From Sinomonas mesophila (lineage in GTDB: Bacteria; Actinomycetota; Actinomycetes; Actinomycetales; Micrococcaceae): a DNA stretch of 64,000 nucleotides. Position numbers and translations under genes: made by a program. Shown in pieces: positions 16,503 through 25,569 of this stretch (position 1 is its first letter; the number at the start of each line of letters is the position of its first letter). The stretch lies in NCBI RefSeq assembly GCF_001999765.1, contig NZ_MTIC01000013.1, positions 1 through 64,000 on the forward strand, given 5' to 3'. A model generated the notes under the pieces. The model made no database searches, was not told the origin of the DNA, and saw only the letters and a list, made by a program, of their open reading frames with translations.

Positions 16503-18368
16503 ATGGCGGAAACCCAGGCGCCGATGCGCCGCGCCGGCGGGGAGCTGCGTGCCCGCCGCGCGGAACGGAACCCCCGCAGGGCAGGCCGCGCCCGCTGGTG
16601 GTGGCTCGGCGCCGCGGGACTGGTCCTCGCTGCGTGCGGCGTCCTGGCCGCCCAGGCGCTGTGGCTGCGCTCGGACCTGCTGCGCGCCGCCGAACTCGCC
16701 CCCCGCCTCGAGTCCGAACTCGCCGAGCGCCGCATCCCCGAGGCCCAGGGCACGCTCGGCGAGCTGCGCGAGCGCGCAAGCGGCGCGCGCGCCGCGGCCT
16801 CCGGGCCGCTGTGGGATCTCGCGGCGGGCCTCCCGTGGATCGGGCCGAACCTCCGCGCGGGGACCGCGGCGGCCCAGGCGGCGGACACCCTCGCGTCCAA
16901 GGCGCTGCCCCTGCTGCTCGAGGTCGCCTCGACCGTGGACCCCGGCGCCGTCCTGCCCGGGCGGGAGCCGAAGGACCTCGCGCCGCTGGCCCAGGCGGTG
17001 CCCAAGGTCGAGGCCGCCGCGGAGGCCGTGCGTTCCGCCGAGGGGCTCCTCGGGGCGGTGGACACCTCCGCGATCGTGCCGCAGCTCGCCGGCCCTGTGC
17101 GCTCGGCGCACGACGACGTCGCGCGGCTGCGCGGGCTCCTCGACACCGGGGAGGCCGCAGCCCGCATGGCCCCGGGCCTGCTCGGGGCGGACGGTCCGCG
17201 GACGTACCTCGTGCTCGTCCAGAACAATGCGGAGGCCCGCGCCTCCGGCGGCATCCCGGGCGCCCTTGTGGAGGTCACGCTCGACCGCGGCGCGATGACG
17301 CTCGGGAAGCAGGGCTCGGCCAGCGGCCTCGGCTCCTTCCTGCCGCGCATCCCCGTCGACCCCGTCCAGCAGCGCATCTACAGCACGCGCCTCGGGCGCT
17401 ACATGCAGGACGTGAACCTCACCCCTGACTTCCCGACGGCGGGGGCCACGGCCGCGGCGATGTGGGAGCGCGAGGGCGGGAAGCACGTCGACGGTGTCGT
17501 CTCCCTGGATCCCGTGGCCCTCGCGCGTCTGCTCGGAGCGCTGGGCCCCGTCGAGCTCGAGGGACGCGAGTTCGCGCCGTTTCGCGCGGCGGGCCTGCCC
17601 GCGACACTCACGGCGGAGAACGCGACCCGCACGCTGCTCTCCGACGTCTACCGGATCGAGGAGCCGAAGCTGCAGGACGTCTACTTCGCGGCCGTCGCGC
17701 GGGAGATCTTCGCGTCCTTCTCAGCGGCCGACGGCGACCCCGTGGCCCTCGCGCGCGCCGTCACCGCGGTCGTCGAGGACGGCAGGCTCTTCTTCTACTC
17801 CTCGCGGCCCGAGGAGCAGGCCACCGTGGCCGGATGGGACGTCGGCGGCGCGATCGACCGGCCGGGGGCAGACGAGGCCCGCTTCGGCGCGTACTTCAAC
17901 GACGGCACCGGCGCGAAGATGGACTACTACGTCCGCCGGACGGTAGAGCTTGTCACGGAATGCACCCCGGAGGGGACGCGGGCTGTGATGCGAATCACTG
18001 TGGAAAACACCGCCCCAGCGGACGCCGCGACAGCCCTTCCGCGATATGTGACAGGAAATGGCGCATTCGGGATCCCGCCGGGGAGCGTCCAGACGAACGT
18101 CATCGCCTACGGGCCGAAGAGGGCCGCCGTCGAGGGCCTGCGCATCGACGGCAGGCAGTCCGGCCTCCACGCCGACGTGCACGCCGGGCGGCCTCTGGCT
18201 ACCTCCGTCGTCCGGCTGTCTCCGGGGCAGAAGGCGTCCCTCGAGTTCGTCTTCAGCCGCATCCCCGAGGCGCCGCTCATGCTCGACGTGACGCCTGGCG
18301 TGCAGCCCAAGGCGCAGGTTGTGAGGCCCTTTTCCGGGCAGGGCTGCAGGGCCTCAGGCGGAAAATGA
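16503..18368 (+). CDS. DUF4012 domain-containing membrane protein
   Basis: This 621-residue protein begins with a basic segment and one membrane helix (WWWLGAAGLVLAACGVLAAQ, residues ~34-55). The rest is extracytoplasmic and matches DUF4012: PGLLGADGPRTYLVLVQNNAEARASGG, then VDGVVSLDPVALARLLGALGPVEL. Such proteins are often found with exopolysaccharide genes in actinobacteria, but no activity is known to me. The ATG at 16503 has AAGGAG 8 nt upstream. Codons around 17940-18080 include more A/T-rich triplets than their neighbours. A surface protein, a phosphatase and a BY-kinase follow. Confidence 0.75.
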   Translation: MAETQAPMRRAGGELRARRAERNPRRAGRARWWWLGAAGLVLAACGVLAAQALWLRSDLLRAAELAPRLESELAERRIPEAQGTLGELRERASGARAAASGPLWDLAAGLPWIGPNLRAGTAAAQAADTLASKALPLLLEVASTVDPGAVLPGREPKDLAPLAQAVPKVEAAAEAVRSAEGLLGAVDTSAIVPQLAGPVRSAHDDVARLRGLLDTGEAAARMAPGLLGADGPRTYLVLVQNNAEARASGGIPGALVEVTLDRGAMTLGKQGSASGLGSFLPRIPVDPVQQRIYSTRLGRYMQDVNLTPDFPTAGATAAAMWEREGGKHVDGVVSLDPVALARLLGALGPVELEGREFAPFRAAGLPATLTAENATRTLLSDVYRIEEPKLQDVYFAAVAREIFASFSAADGDPVALARAVTAVVEDGRLFFYSSRPEEQATVAGWDVGGAIDRPGADEARFGAYFNDGTGAKMDYYVRRTVELVTECTPEGTRAVMRITVENTAPADAATALPRYVTGNGAFGIPPGSVQTNVIAYGPKRAAVEGLRIDGRQSGLHADVHAGRPLATSVVRLSPGQKASLEFVFSRIPEAPLMLDVTPGVQPKAQVVRPFSGQGCRASGGK

Positions 18369-18457
18369 CGGCAGTGAATGAACGTCCGTGAAAATGCCGG
18401 CGTCGAGCATGTTTCTTGGCCACCTGTTAAGTTTATTGACTGATTATTTGTGCGCTT

Positions 18458-18507
18458 TTGGGTTTTCCCCTCACCGTGCTAGTGTCCGGAAAGTGCCTTT
18501 CGGGCAC
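18458..18507 (+). promoter_or_regulatory. Promoter and 5' leader of the LANTG surface protein
   Basis: The 243-bp gap between the DUF4012 and LANTG genes is AT-richer than its surroundings. TTGGGT (18458-18463), a 16-nt spacer and TAGTGT (18480-18485) form a plausible promoter. A further TTGACT lies at 18436 without a good -10. A short hairpin, GTGCC-TTTCG-GGCAC (18493-18507), follows in a leader of about 120 nt, which is long for this window. Confidence 0.4.
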
Positions 18508-18611
18508 CTCGGGTGTCATCGCGGGATCCATCGGGTGTGTGTGCCGAAGTCTCCGTCGACGGCCGCGGTCCATGAGGGCTTCGACAACAAAGTCTTGAGG
18601 GGGACTTGACC

Positions 18612-19196
18612 ATGAAGAAGATCTACGCAGCACTTGCCCTGGCCGGTTCCATCGCACTCGCCGGGGCCGCCCCGGCCGCCGCCACCACGTACCCGGCCCC
18701 GTCTCCGTCCGCCGCCGTCTCCGACGGCACCGTCGCCCCAGGCGAGCCGTTCGTGTTCTCGGGTGAGGGCTTCCTGCCGGGTGAGACCGTCAACGTCAGC
18801 GTCGTCCCGACCGGCGGCCCGGCCGCCGCCGGTGGTGCCGCGGGTGCCGCGCTCAGCGTCCCGTCCGGCGTCATCGTCCTGGCCGAGACCCAGGCCCTGT
18901 CCACCACCGCCAATGCCGACGGCACCTTTGCGATCACCATCACGATCAACGAGCCCGGCACCTACCTGCTCACCGCGACGGGGGCCACCTCCGGCAGGAC
19001 TGTCAGCGCTACGGTTACCGTGGCCGGCGGCGGCCTCGCCAACACCGGCGGTGGCGCCGCGACCGGCGGCCTCGCCAACACCGGCATGGATCCGGCCCTC
19101 GTGGGCTGGTCCCTCGTGGGCGCGGGCGCCGTGGCTGCCGGTGCGGCCGCGGTCGTCGTCGCACGCCGCCGCAGCAGCGCTGCCACCCGGCCCTGA
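18612..19196 (+). CDS. Secreted surface protein with duplicated LANTG sorting motif
   Basis: This 194-residue protein has a signal peptide (MKKIYAALALAGSIALAGAA, cleavage near APAAA-TT), an Ig-like beta domain rich in Thr/Val, and a C-terminal sorting signal: LANTG, a hydrophobic helix, and a basic RRRSS tail. LAxTG is the form used by class E sortases of high-GC actinobacteria. LANTG occurs twice, 13 residues apart (LANTGGGAATGGLANTG). No sortase is encoded in the window. The ATG at 18612 follows a GAGGGGGAC site. Confidence 0.8.
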   Translation: MKKIYAALALAGSIALAGAAPAAATTYPAPSPSAAVSDGTVAPGEPFVFSGEGFLPGETVNVSVVPTGGPAAAGGAAGAALSVPSGVIVLAETQALSTTANADGTFAITITINEPGTYLLTATGATSGRTVSATVTVAGGGLANTGGGAATGGLANTGMDPALVGWSLVGAGAVAAGAAAVVVARRRSSAATRP

Positions 19197-19305
19197 GCCG
19201 GTCTCCATCCGAACAGCTGGACATGGCGGGGCAGGTGCGCGAGCACTTGCCCCGCTTTGCTGCCCCCGCGCCGGGACGGCCCCGGCCGACTGCTAGGGTG
19301 GGCCG

Positions 19306-19881
19306 GTGAATCCCACCCCACCCCTGTCGCTCCTGGTCGTCTGCACTGGCAACATCTGCCGCTCGCCGTTCGCGGAGCGCTGGCTCCAGCATGCCTTCGA
19401 CGCGTTGGCGCCCGGCCAGGCGGTTGTGGCGAGCGCGGGGACGAGGGCCCTCGCCGGGCACCCCGCCCACCCGTCGGTGAGGGGCCTCGAGGAGAGCTCC
19501 GGGCTGAGCTTCGACGGTTTCAGCGCACGCCAGCTGACCGCCGGCATGGTGAAGGAGGCGGACGTCGTCCTGACCATGACGGCCCAGCACCGGGCCCAGG
19601 TGCTGGACGTCGCGCCGGCGGCGCTCAAGCGCACGTTCCTGCTGCGGGAGCTTGCTCGGCTGCTCGAGTCGACGCCCGGCCTGCCGGGGCCTGCGGAGGG
19701 CGGCCTGAGGGCCGCGTGGCGCGGCGTGGCGGCAGCCCTGTCGGCCGGGCGGCGGGCGTCGGGCCCGGACGACGACGTCGTGGACCCGTATGGCGGGGGG
19801 CCGGAGGATTACCGGCTCATGGCCGAGCAGATGGTCCCGGCACTCGCAGTGGTGATGAAGCACGTCCAGGCCCTCGTCTGA
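19306..19881 (+). CDS. Low molecular weight protein-tyrosine phosphatase (Wzb-like)
   Basis: This 191-residue phosphatase contains the P-loop VCTGNICRSP with nucleophile C13 and R19 (CX5R), and a general-acid motif DPYGG near the C-terminus. Wzb-type enzymes dephosphorylate the C-terminal tyrosines of the partner BY-kinase, which is encoded 73 nt downstream. A GTG start lies 6 nt after TAGGGT (19294-19299), a likely leaderless transcript. Confidence 0.9.
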   Translation: MNPTPPLSLLVVCTGNICRSPFAERWLQHAFDALAPGQAVVASAGTRALAGHPAHPSVRGLEESSGLSFDGFSARQLTAGMVKEADVVLTMTAQHRAQVLDVAPAALKRTFLLRELARLLESTPGLPGPAEGGLRAAWRGVAAALSAGRRASGPDDDVVDPYGGGPEDYRLMAEQMVPALAVVMKHVQALV

Positions 19882-19954
19882 CGTCCGCCGGGGCTGCCTC
19901 CGGTAGACTTTCGAAACGTATGCGCGCTGGCGGTCTATGGGGAGGAAACCGTAC

Positions 19955-21775
19955 GTGGAGTATGAGAATGAGCAGCGGGGCGCGCAGGATCTGACGCTGA
20001 GCGACTACCTGAGGGTCGCTCGCCGCTACTGGCGGGGAATCGTGGCCATCACCGCGCTCACAACGGCCCTTGCCTTCGGCTGGTACCTCATGCAGCCGCG
20101 CGTCTACGCGGCGGAGTCCAGCGGCGTCGTCATCACTGTCGGCGGCGACAACCTGAGTCTCTCGCTGGCCGGCGACAACCTCGCGAAGTCGCGCGCCAAG
20201 AACTACAAGTCGGTGGCCGAGTCGGCCCTCGTCGCGGACCGTGTGGCCCGAGACCTCGGCCTGAACCGCACCGCACAGGAGCTCGTCGGGGCCGTGTCGG
20301 TGACGGTCCCGCAGGACACGACCGAGATCCGGGTCACCGCGAAGTCGACGGACCCGTCCGAGGCCCAGCGCGTCGCGGACGCGTGGATCACGGCGCTGTC
20401 CGATCAGGTCCGCGAGATCGAGCAGTCGGCCGGCGCGGCGGACCTGCCGCCCGTGCGCGTCGTGACGCTCGGCCGGGCCGTCCTGCCGGAGGAGCCGGTC
20501 TCCCCGAACGTGCGCCTCACGCTCGGCATCGGCGTCGGCGGCGGGCTCCTGCTGGGCCTGGCCTACGCGATGATCCGGCACCACGTGGACCGCCGGATCC
20601 GCAACGCGGCCGAGATCGAGCAGCTCTTCGGCCTGCCGGTCGTGGGAACCCTGCCCGTCGACCACAGCCTCGACGCCAACGCGAAGGTCCTCGACGGGCA
20701 GAACGGCAGCCGCGCCATCAACGAGGCGTTCCGCGAGCTGCGCACGAACCTGCACTTCATCGACGTCGACAACCCCCCGCGCATCCTCCTCGTGACGAGC
20801 TCGGTGCCCTCCGAGGGAAAGTCGGCCGTCGTGTCCAACCTCGCGGCGACGATGGTCGCCGCGGGCGAGAACGTCGTCGTCGTCGACTGCGACCTGCGGC
20901 GCCCCACGATCCACACGATCTTCGACGTCGTCCCCGGCGTCGGCCTGAGCGACGTCCTCGCGGGACGGGCCGACGTCGACGACGTCCTCCAGGCCTGGTC
21001 CGGCTCGCCCACCCTCCAGGTCCTCGGCGCCGGCCGCATCCCGCCGAACCCGTCCGAACTCCTGGGCTCGCGGGCCATGCGCTCGCTGCTCGAGCGGCTC
21101 GCGCAGGACGCCTTCGTCCTCGTCGACGCCCCTCCGCTGCTTCCCGTCACGGACGCGGCGGTCCTCTCCCGCGCCGTGCACGGCACGCTCGTGGTCACCC
21201 GGGCGGGGCAGACGACGACGGACAGCCTCGGCCGCGCCCTCGGCAACCTCGAGAAGGTCCGCGGGTCCGTGCTCGGCGTCGTGCTCAACTGCGTGCCCAC
21301 GAAGGGCCCCGAGTCCTACACGTACGGCTACTACGGCACGTACGGCACCGACCCGCAGGGTCACGACACCGTGGGTCACGACACCGCGGGCTCGGGTGGC
21401 AAGGGCCGCGCGTCCCGCGGCGCGGCGGAGCAGACGCCGGCGGCCACGCCTGTCGAGGCCGGGTCAGCCCTGCCGGACGCGGGCGTCGGCGCCTACCCGG
21501 AGCCCGCCTTCGCCGCCGGGCAGCACGGGGCCCCGGTCCACGGCCACGCCACCTACGACGACGAGCCCTACGACTACGCGAGCTCCTACGACGAGGCGTC
21601 CGAGGACACCCGCCCGCGCGACGCCGCCGGGTGGCCGCCGTACCCCGCTCCCGTCCCCGTCGACCGCGCCGACGACGGCGGCCGGATGGAGGACGAGGAT
21701 CCCATCTGGCTGCCCGCCAAGGTCCGGGACAACTACCGCGGACGCCGTTCCGCAGGCCCCGGCTACGACTCCTAG
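19955..21775 (+). CDS. Polysaccharide chain-length regulator/bacterial tyrosine kinase (Wzc/CapAB fusion type)
   Basis: This 606-residue protein has an N-terminal Wzz domain between two membrane helices (~residues 27-46 and ~190-210). A CapB-like kinase domain follows, with Walker A SSVPSEGKSAVV (K289), Walker A' VVVVDCDLRRPT and LVDAPPL. A Tyr cluster, YTYGYYGTYG, follows the kinase core and is the probable autophosphorylation site. The last ~140 residues are acidic, low complexity and Tyr-containing. The GTG at 19955, 9 nt after GGAGG, is preferred to the ATG at 19937, which overlaps that site. It probably controls exopolysaccharide export with the adjacent phosphatase. Confidence 0.88.
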   Translation: MEYENEQRGAQDLTLSDYLRVARRYWRGIVAITALTTALAFGWYLMQPRVYAAESSGVVITVGGDNLSLSLAGDNLAKSRAKNYKSVAESALVADRVARDLGLNRTAQELVGAVSVTVPQDTTEIRVTAKSTDPSEAQRVADAWITALSDQVREIEQSAGAADLPPVRVVTLGRAVLPEEPVSPNVRLTLGIGVGGGLLLGLAYAMIRHHVDRRIRNAAEIEQLFGLPVVGTLPVDHSLDANAKVLDGQNGSRAINEAFRELRTNLHFIDVDNPPRILLVTSSVPSEGKSAVVSNLAATMVAAGENVVVVDCDLRRPTIHTIFDVVPGVGLSDVLAGRADVDDVLQAWSGSPTLQVLGAGRIPPNPSELLGSRAMRSLLERLAQDAFVLVDAPPLLPVTDAAVLSRAVHGTLVVTRAGQTTTDSLGRALGNLEKVRGSVLGVVLNCVPTKGPESYTYGYYGTYGTDPQGHDTVGHDTAGSGGKGRASRGAAEQTPAATPVEAGSALPDAGVGAYPEPAFAAGQHGAPVHGHATYDDEPYDYASSYDEASEDTRPRDAAGWPPYPAPVPVDRADDGGRMEDEDPIWLPAKVRDNYRGRRSAGPGYDS

Positions 21776-21817
21776 GACCCGTCGCCGGGCGGCGCAGGGA
21801 AGCCGCCGCGGCCAGAG

Positions 21818-21860
21818 GAGGGCCCCGGGACGCTCATCGAGCGTCCCGGGGGCCTCTTTT
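21818..21860. terminator. Rho-independent terminator between the BY-kinase and subtilase genes
   Basis: An 18-bp stem with one mismatch (GAGGGCCCCGGGACGCTC at 21818-21835, GAGCGTCCCGGGGGCCTC at 21839-21856) closes a 3-nt loop and is followed by TTTT on the plus strand. It ends the BY-kinase transcript and may also serve the convergent subtilase gene. Confidence 0.9.
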
Positions 21861-21898
21861 CGTCTGCCGTGCGATGCCTCTTGGAGCCGGCGTTCGGC

Positions 21899-23128
21899 CT
21901 AGGACTGCGGCGCCTGGACGATCCCCGACCCGACATCGACCGGATCGGTCCCAGAGGCGAGCGGGCTGTGCGTCCCGGACGCGACGAGCTTGGACTGGAG
22001 CAGGACAGGGCTCAGCGGACCCTGGGCCATGAGCTTCTCCGCCCACAGGGCCGTCACGCCCGCGACGTGCGGGGTCGCCATGCTCGTGCCGCTGATCGTC
22101 TTCGTCCCGCCCGCGAGCCACGCGCTCTTGACCCCCACGCCCGGACCCGAGACGGTGGCGAGCGTGTTGGAGAAGGGCGCGACCGTGAGCCCGGCCCCGT
22201 TGCCCAGGGCCAGCGCCGCGACAGAGACGACGCCATAGGCCGCGGCCGGCGGGGCCACGTTGATCTCGTAGGCGGGGCTGCCGCCGCGCTCGCTCTCGTT
22301 TCCGGCCGCCGCGATGACAAGCGTCGTCTGGGCAACCGACGCCCGGGCGTTGAGCAGGTTCGCCACCTGCTCGAAGAGCCGGATGTTCGCGCGGTAGTCC
22401 TCGAGGGCGATCGACGTCGCCGCCGGGATCGGCAGCCGGTTGACCTTCACGAGCTCCTCGACCCAGCCCGGGAAGTCGATGCCGAGCGACATCGAGATGA
22501 CGTTGGCGCCGTTGTCCGCGGCCCAGAGCATCGCGCTCGCGAGCGTGTCGCTCCCGCCGCCGCTCGGGCCGCCCAGGACCTTGCCGATGAGCGCCTTCTG
22601 CACGCCGCGCGCGACGCCGATCCGCTCCCCGTTGAGGTCGCGGCCGAAGATCGTGCCCGCGCAGTGCGTGCCGTGGCCGTGGTCATCCTCGGCGCTCCCG
22701 GCGCCGGTGAAGTCCTTCGTGGTCAGCTCCATGCCTGCGAAGGCCGGGTGGTCGGCGTCGATCCCGGTGTCGAGGACGCAGACGGTGACGCCGGCGCCCG
22801 TGAAGGGCGAGGTGTCCGCGCCGACGGCCTTGACGCCCCACGTCGTGGCGGCCGCCTCGGCCTCCTCGGCCTCGAGCGGGTCGACGAGCCTGAGCGGCAT
22901 GGCCCGGGCGATGCCCAGGACCGTGGGGTCGTTGCGCAGGGCGCTGAGGGTCGCGGGGGAGGGGTCCTCCTCCGTCTCGAGGACCGCGGAGGCGGCGGCC
23001 TCGCGGGCCTCGTCGTCGGCGCCGAGCCCGCGGGCGCGGGGGCCGTCGAAGGGATCCCGCGTGGCCCGGATGCCGGGCGCGCGGAGGATGACCAGACGGG
23101 ATGCGGGTGAAGGAGAAGGATCAGTCAT
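21899..23128 (-). CDS. S8 family subtilisin-like serine peptidase without signal peptide
   Basis: This 409-residue peptidase has the catalytic triad D120 (VCVLDTGID), H152 (HGHGTHCAG) and S349 (GTSMATPHVAG), with oxyanion N277 (AAAGNES). About 110 residues precede the catalytic domain and could form an I9-like propeptide. No signal peptide or membrane helix is visible, so it is probably cytoplasmic or exported by a non-classical route. The ATG at 23128 follows GAGG; an alternative start is 23140. It is convergent with the BY-kinase gene. Confidence 0.88.
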   Translation of the reverse strand: MTDPSPSPASRLVILRAPGIRATRDPFDGPRARGLGADDEAREAAASAVLETEEDPSPATLSALRNDPTVLGIARAMPLRLVDPLEAEEAEAAATTWGVKAVGADTSPFTGAGVTVCVLDTGIDADHPAFAGMELTTKDFTGAGSAEDDHGHGTHCAGTIFGRDLNGERIGVARGVQKALIGKVLGGPSGGGSDTLASAMLWAADNGANVISMSLGIDFPGWVEELVKVNRLPIPAATSIALEDYRANIRLFEQVANLLNARASVAQTTLVIAAAGNESERGGSPAYEINVAPPAAAYGVVSVAALALGNGAGLTVAPFSNTLATVSGPGVGVKSAWLAGGTKTISGTSMATPHVAGVTALWAEKLMAQGPLSPVLLQSKLVASGTHSPLASGTDPVDVGSGIVQAPQS

Positions 23129-23279
23129 GGCGGGCCTCACAGGAGTCGGTGCCTCTCGATGGATGCGAGCCGGGAGCGGTTCCCCGGATTAGTCCATCAA
23201 ATGTAATAAAAGCCTAGTCCCGGGGCGGCGGCCCGGTCAATGTATCGCGCTGCGGTTTCTGCCGGGAGGGTCGGCGCGC

Positions 23280-23326
23280 TTGACCGGCACCGTGGCGTCG
23301 CATATTCTGAACGAACGGTCGGTAAT
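23280..23326 (+). promoter_or_regulatory. paaA promoter with PaaR-type operator
   Basis: TTGACC (23280-23285), a 17-nt spacer and TATTCT (23303-23308) form one of the best promoters in the window. The operator (23305-23326) overlaps the -10 and start region. Its reverse strand reads TTACCGACCGTTCGTTC, matching TTACCGAACGTTCATT at the paaI promoter. The rest of the 216-bp gap before paaA holds an AT-rich stretch (23190-23215) that probably carries the subtilase promoter. Confidence 0.75.
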
Positions 23327-23344
23327 TATTTCAGAGGAGGAGAC

Positions 23345-24361
23345 ATGGCAGCTGCGTCCCTGCAGTCCGTGCCCCAGCCCCAGCCCGGACGGGACACCGA
23401 GGTCCTGTCCGAGGCCGACGCGGCGGGTCAGGCCTACTTCGATCGCATCATCGCCGAGGACTCGCGCATCGAGCCCCGCGACTGGATGCCCGTGGCCTAC
23501 CGGAAGACACTCGTGCGCCAGGTTTCGCAGCACGCGCACTCGGAGATCATCGGCATGCAGCCGGAGGCCAACTGGATCACGCGCGCCCCGAGCCTCAAGC
23601 GCAAGGCAATCCTCATGGCCAAGGTCCAGGACGAGGCCGGCCATGGCCTGTACCTCTACTCGGCCGCCGAGACCCTCGGCACGAGCCGCGACACGATGAC
23701 GCAGCAGCTGCTCGAGGGCAAGGCCAAGTACTCCTCGATCTTCAACTACCCGGCCCGCACGTGGGCCGACATGGGCGCCATCGGGTGGCTCGTGGACGGC
23801 GCGGCGATCGCGAACCAGGTCCCGCTGTGCCGTGCGAGCTTCGGCCCGTACGGGCGCGCCATGGTGCGCATCTGCAAGGAGGAGTCGTTCCACCAGCGCC
23901 AGGGCTTCGAGATCCTCCTCGAGCTCTCGCACGGGACGCCCGCGCAGAGGCAGATGGCCCAGGACGCCGTCGACCGCTTCTACGCCCCGGCCCTCATGAT
24001 GTTCGGCCCGCCGGACGAGGACTCGCCGAACTCGAAGCAGTCCATGGCCTGGAACATCAAGCGCTTCTCGAACGACGAGCTGCGCCAGCGCTTCGTCGGC
24101 ATGATCGCCGAGCAGGTCAAGGTCCTCGGCCTGACCCTCCCGGACCCCGACCTCCGCTACGACGAGGAGACCGGGACGTGGATCCACATGGACCTCAACT
24201 GGGATGAGTTCAAGGCCGTCATCGCCGGCAACGGCCCGTGCAACGCCCAGCGCATGGCACGCCGCCGCGAAGCCCACGAGAACGGCGCCTGGGTGCGCGA
24301 GGCCGCCAAGGCCTACGCCGAGAAGCAGGCAGCCAAGCACGTCACGATCGGAGCAGCATAA
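23345..24361 (+). CDS. paaA: Phenylacetyl-CoA epoxidase catalytic subunit A
   Basis: This 338-residue diiron oxygenase subunit epoxidises the ring of phenylacetyl-CoA. Ferritin-like metal-binding motifs are visible: KVQDEAGHG and [14 protein letters not shown] precedes the ATG at 23345; longer frames run into the promoter. It is the first gene of paaABCDE, with paaB starting 1 nt after its stop. It needs PaaC as structural partner and PaaE as electron donor. The operator over its promoter implies control by the PaaR-like repressor. Confidence 0.96.
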   Translation: MAAASLQSVPQPQPGRDTEVLSEADAAGQAYFDRIIAEDSRIEPRDWMPVAYRKTLVRQVSQHAHSEIIGMQPEANWITRAPSLKRKAILMAKVQDEAGHGLYLYSAAETLGTSRDTMTQQLLEGKAKYSSIFNYPARTWADMGAIGWLVDGAAIANQVPLCRASFGPYGRAMVRICKEESFHQRQGFEILLELSHGTPAQRQMAQDAVDRFYAPALMMFGPPDEDSPNSKQSMAWNIKRFSNDELRQRFVGMIAEQVKVLGLTLPDPDLRYDEETGTWIHMDLNWDEFKAVIAGNGPCNAQRMARRREAHENGAWVREAAKAYAEKQAAKHVTIGAA

Positions 24362-24362
24362 A

Positions 24363-24656
24363 GTGAGCGAGCAGACCAACATCTGGCCCCTGTGGGAGGT
24401 CTTCGTGCGGTCCAGCCGCGGCCTGTCCCATGTGCACGCGGGCTCGCTGCACGCCCCGGACGCGGCGATGGCCCTGCGCAACGCGCGCGACCTCTACACG
24501 CGCCGCAACGAGGGCGTCTCGATCTGGGTCGTCCCCTCGGACGCGATCTCGTCCTCGGACCCCGACTCCAAGGGCGCGTACTTCGAGTCGCCGCAGGGCA
24601 AGGACTACCGCCACGCGACGTACTACACCAAGAGCGAGGGCGTGAAGCACCTGTGA
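24363..24656 (+). CDS. paaB: Phenylacetyl-CoA epoxidase subunit B
   Basis: This 97-residue protein carries the PaaB signature (NIWPLWEVFVRSSRGLSHVH, then GSLHAPDAAMALRNARDLYTRR and EGVSIWVVPS). PaaB bridges the PaaAC heterodimers in the epoxidase complex. The GTG start at 24363 lies 1 nt after the paaA stop. Its own stop overlaps the paaC start by 4 nt (GTGA), indicating coupled translation. Confidence 0.95.
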   Translation: MSEQTNIWPLWEVFVRSSRGLSHVHAGSLHAPDAAMALRNARDLYTRRNEGVSIWVVPSDAISSSDPDSKGAYFESPQGKDYRHATYYTKSEGVKHL

Positions 24657-25549
24657 GCCACGAGACCCACGCTACCCACGGCGCCCCTTCCGCGCCCGCC
24701 CACCCTGATCACTCGCTCGACAGCTTCGGCGACGCCGCGGCGTCGGCCACGCGCGTCACGCCCGGCAACGCCCTCCGCCCCGAGGACATCGCCCTCGCCA
24801 AGGACGTCCCGAGCGAGGAGATCGCCCAGTATGCCCTGCGGCTCGGCGACGACTCCCTCATCCTCGCCCAGCGCCTGAGCCACTGGATCTCCCGCGCCCC
24901 CGAGCTGGAGGAGGACGTCGCGCTCGGCAACATCGCGCTCGACGTCCTCGGCCACGCGCGCTCGTTCCTCTCCTACGCGGGGCACGCCTGGGGCAAGACG
25001 GAGGACGACCTCGCCTACTGGCGCGAGGAGGAGGAGTTCCGCTCGGCGTGGCTCTTCGAGCAGCCCAACGGCGACTTCGCCGTCACGATCGCGCGCCAGC
25101 TCGTCGTGTCGGCCTACCAGTACCTCCTCTACGCGCGCCTCCTGGGCTCGACCGATGCGACGCTCGCCGCGATCGCGGCCAAGGCGCTCAAGGAGGTCGA
25201 CTACCACCGCGACCACGCGATCCAGTGGACCCTGCGCCTCGGCGACGGCACCGAGGAGTCCCACCGCCGCATGCAGGACGCCCTCGAACTCGTGTGGCCC
25301 TATGTCGGCGAGCTCTTCCAGGACGACGCGCTCATCGACGCCGTCGGCGCCGCGGGGGTGCGCCCCTCGGGCCTGCGCGAGGAATTCGACGCCGGGATCG
25401 CCCCGGTCCTCGAGGAGGCGACCCTCACCCTCCCCGCTGTGCCCGCCGCCTCCGGCGGCGGCCGCCGCGGGGAGCACACCGAGCACCTCGGCTACATCCT
25501 CGCCGAGATGCAGGTCCTGGCCCGCAAGCACCCCGGCGCCACGTGGTAG
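24653..25549 (+). CDS. paaC: Phenylacetyl-CoA epoxidase structural subunit C
   Basis: This 298-residue ferritin-like protein pairs with PaaA. Recognisable blocks are YALRLGDDSLILAQRLSHWI, ALDVLGHARSFLSYAG and EVDYHRDHAIQWTLRLGDGT. In characterised PaaC proteins the metal ligands are degenerate and the role is structural; that is family knowledge. An N-terminal extension of about 45 residues, rich in His/Ala/Pro, precedes the conserved region. The GTG start overlaps the paaB stop. Confidence 0.93.
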   Translation: MSHETHATHGAPSAPAHPDHSLDSFGDAAASATRVTPGNALRPEDIALAKDVPSEEIAQYALRLGDDSLILAQRLSHWISRAPELEEDVALGNIALDVLGHARSFLSYAGHAWGKTEDDLAYWREEEEFRSAWLFEQPNGDFAVTIARQLVVSAYQYLLYARLLGSTDATLAAIAAKALKEVDYHRDHAIQWTLRLGDGTEESHRRMQDALELVWPYVGELFQDDALIDAVGAAGVRPSGLREEFDAGIAPVLEEATLTLPAVPAASGGGRRGEHTEHLGYILAEMQVLARKHPGATW

Positions 25550-25569
25550 CGGGGCGGTAGGAGTACACC

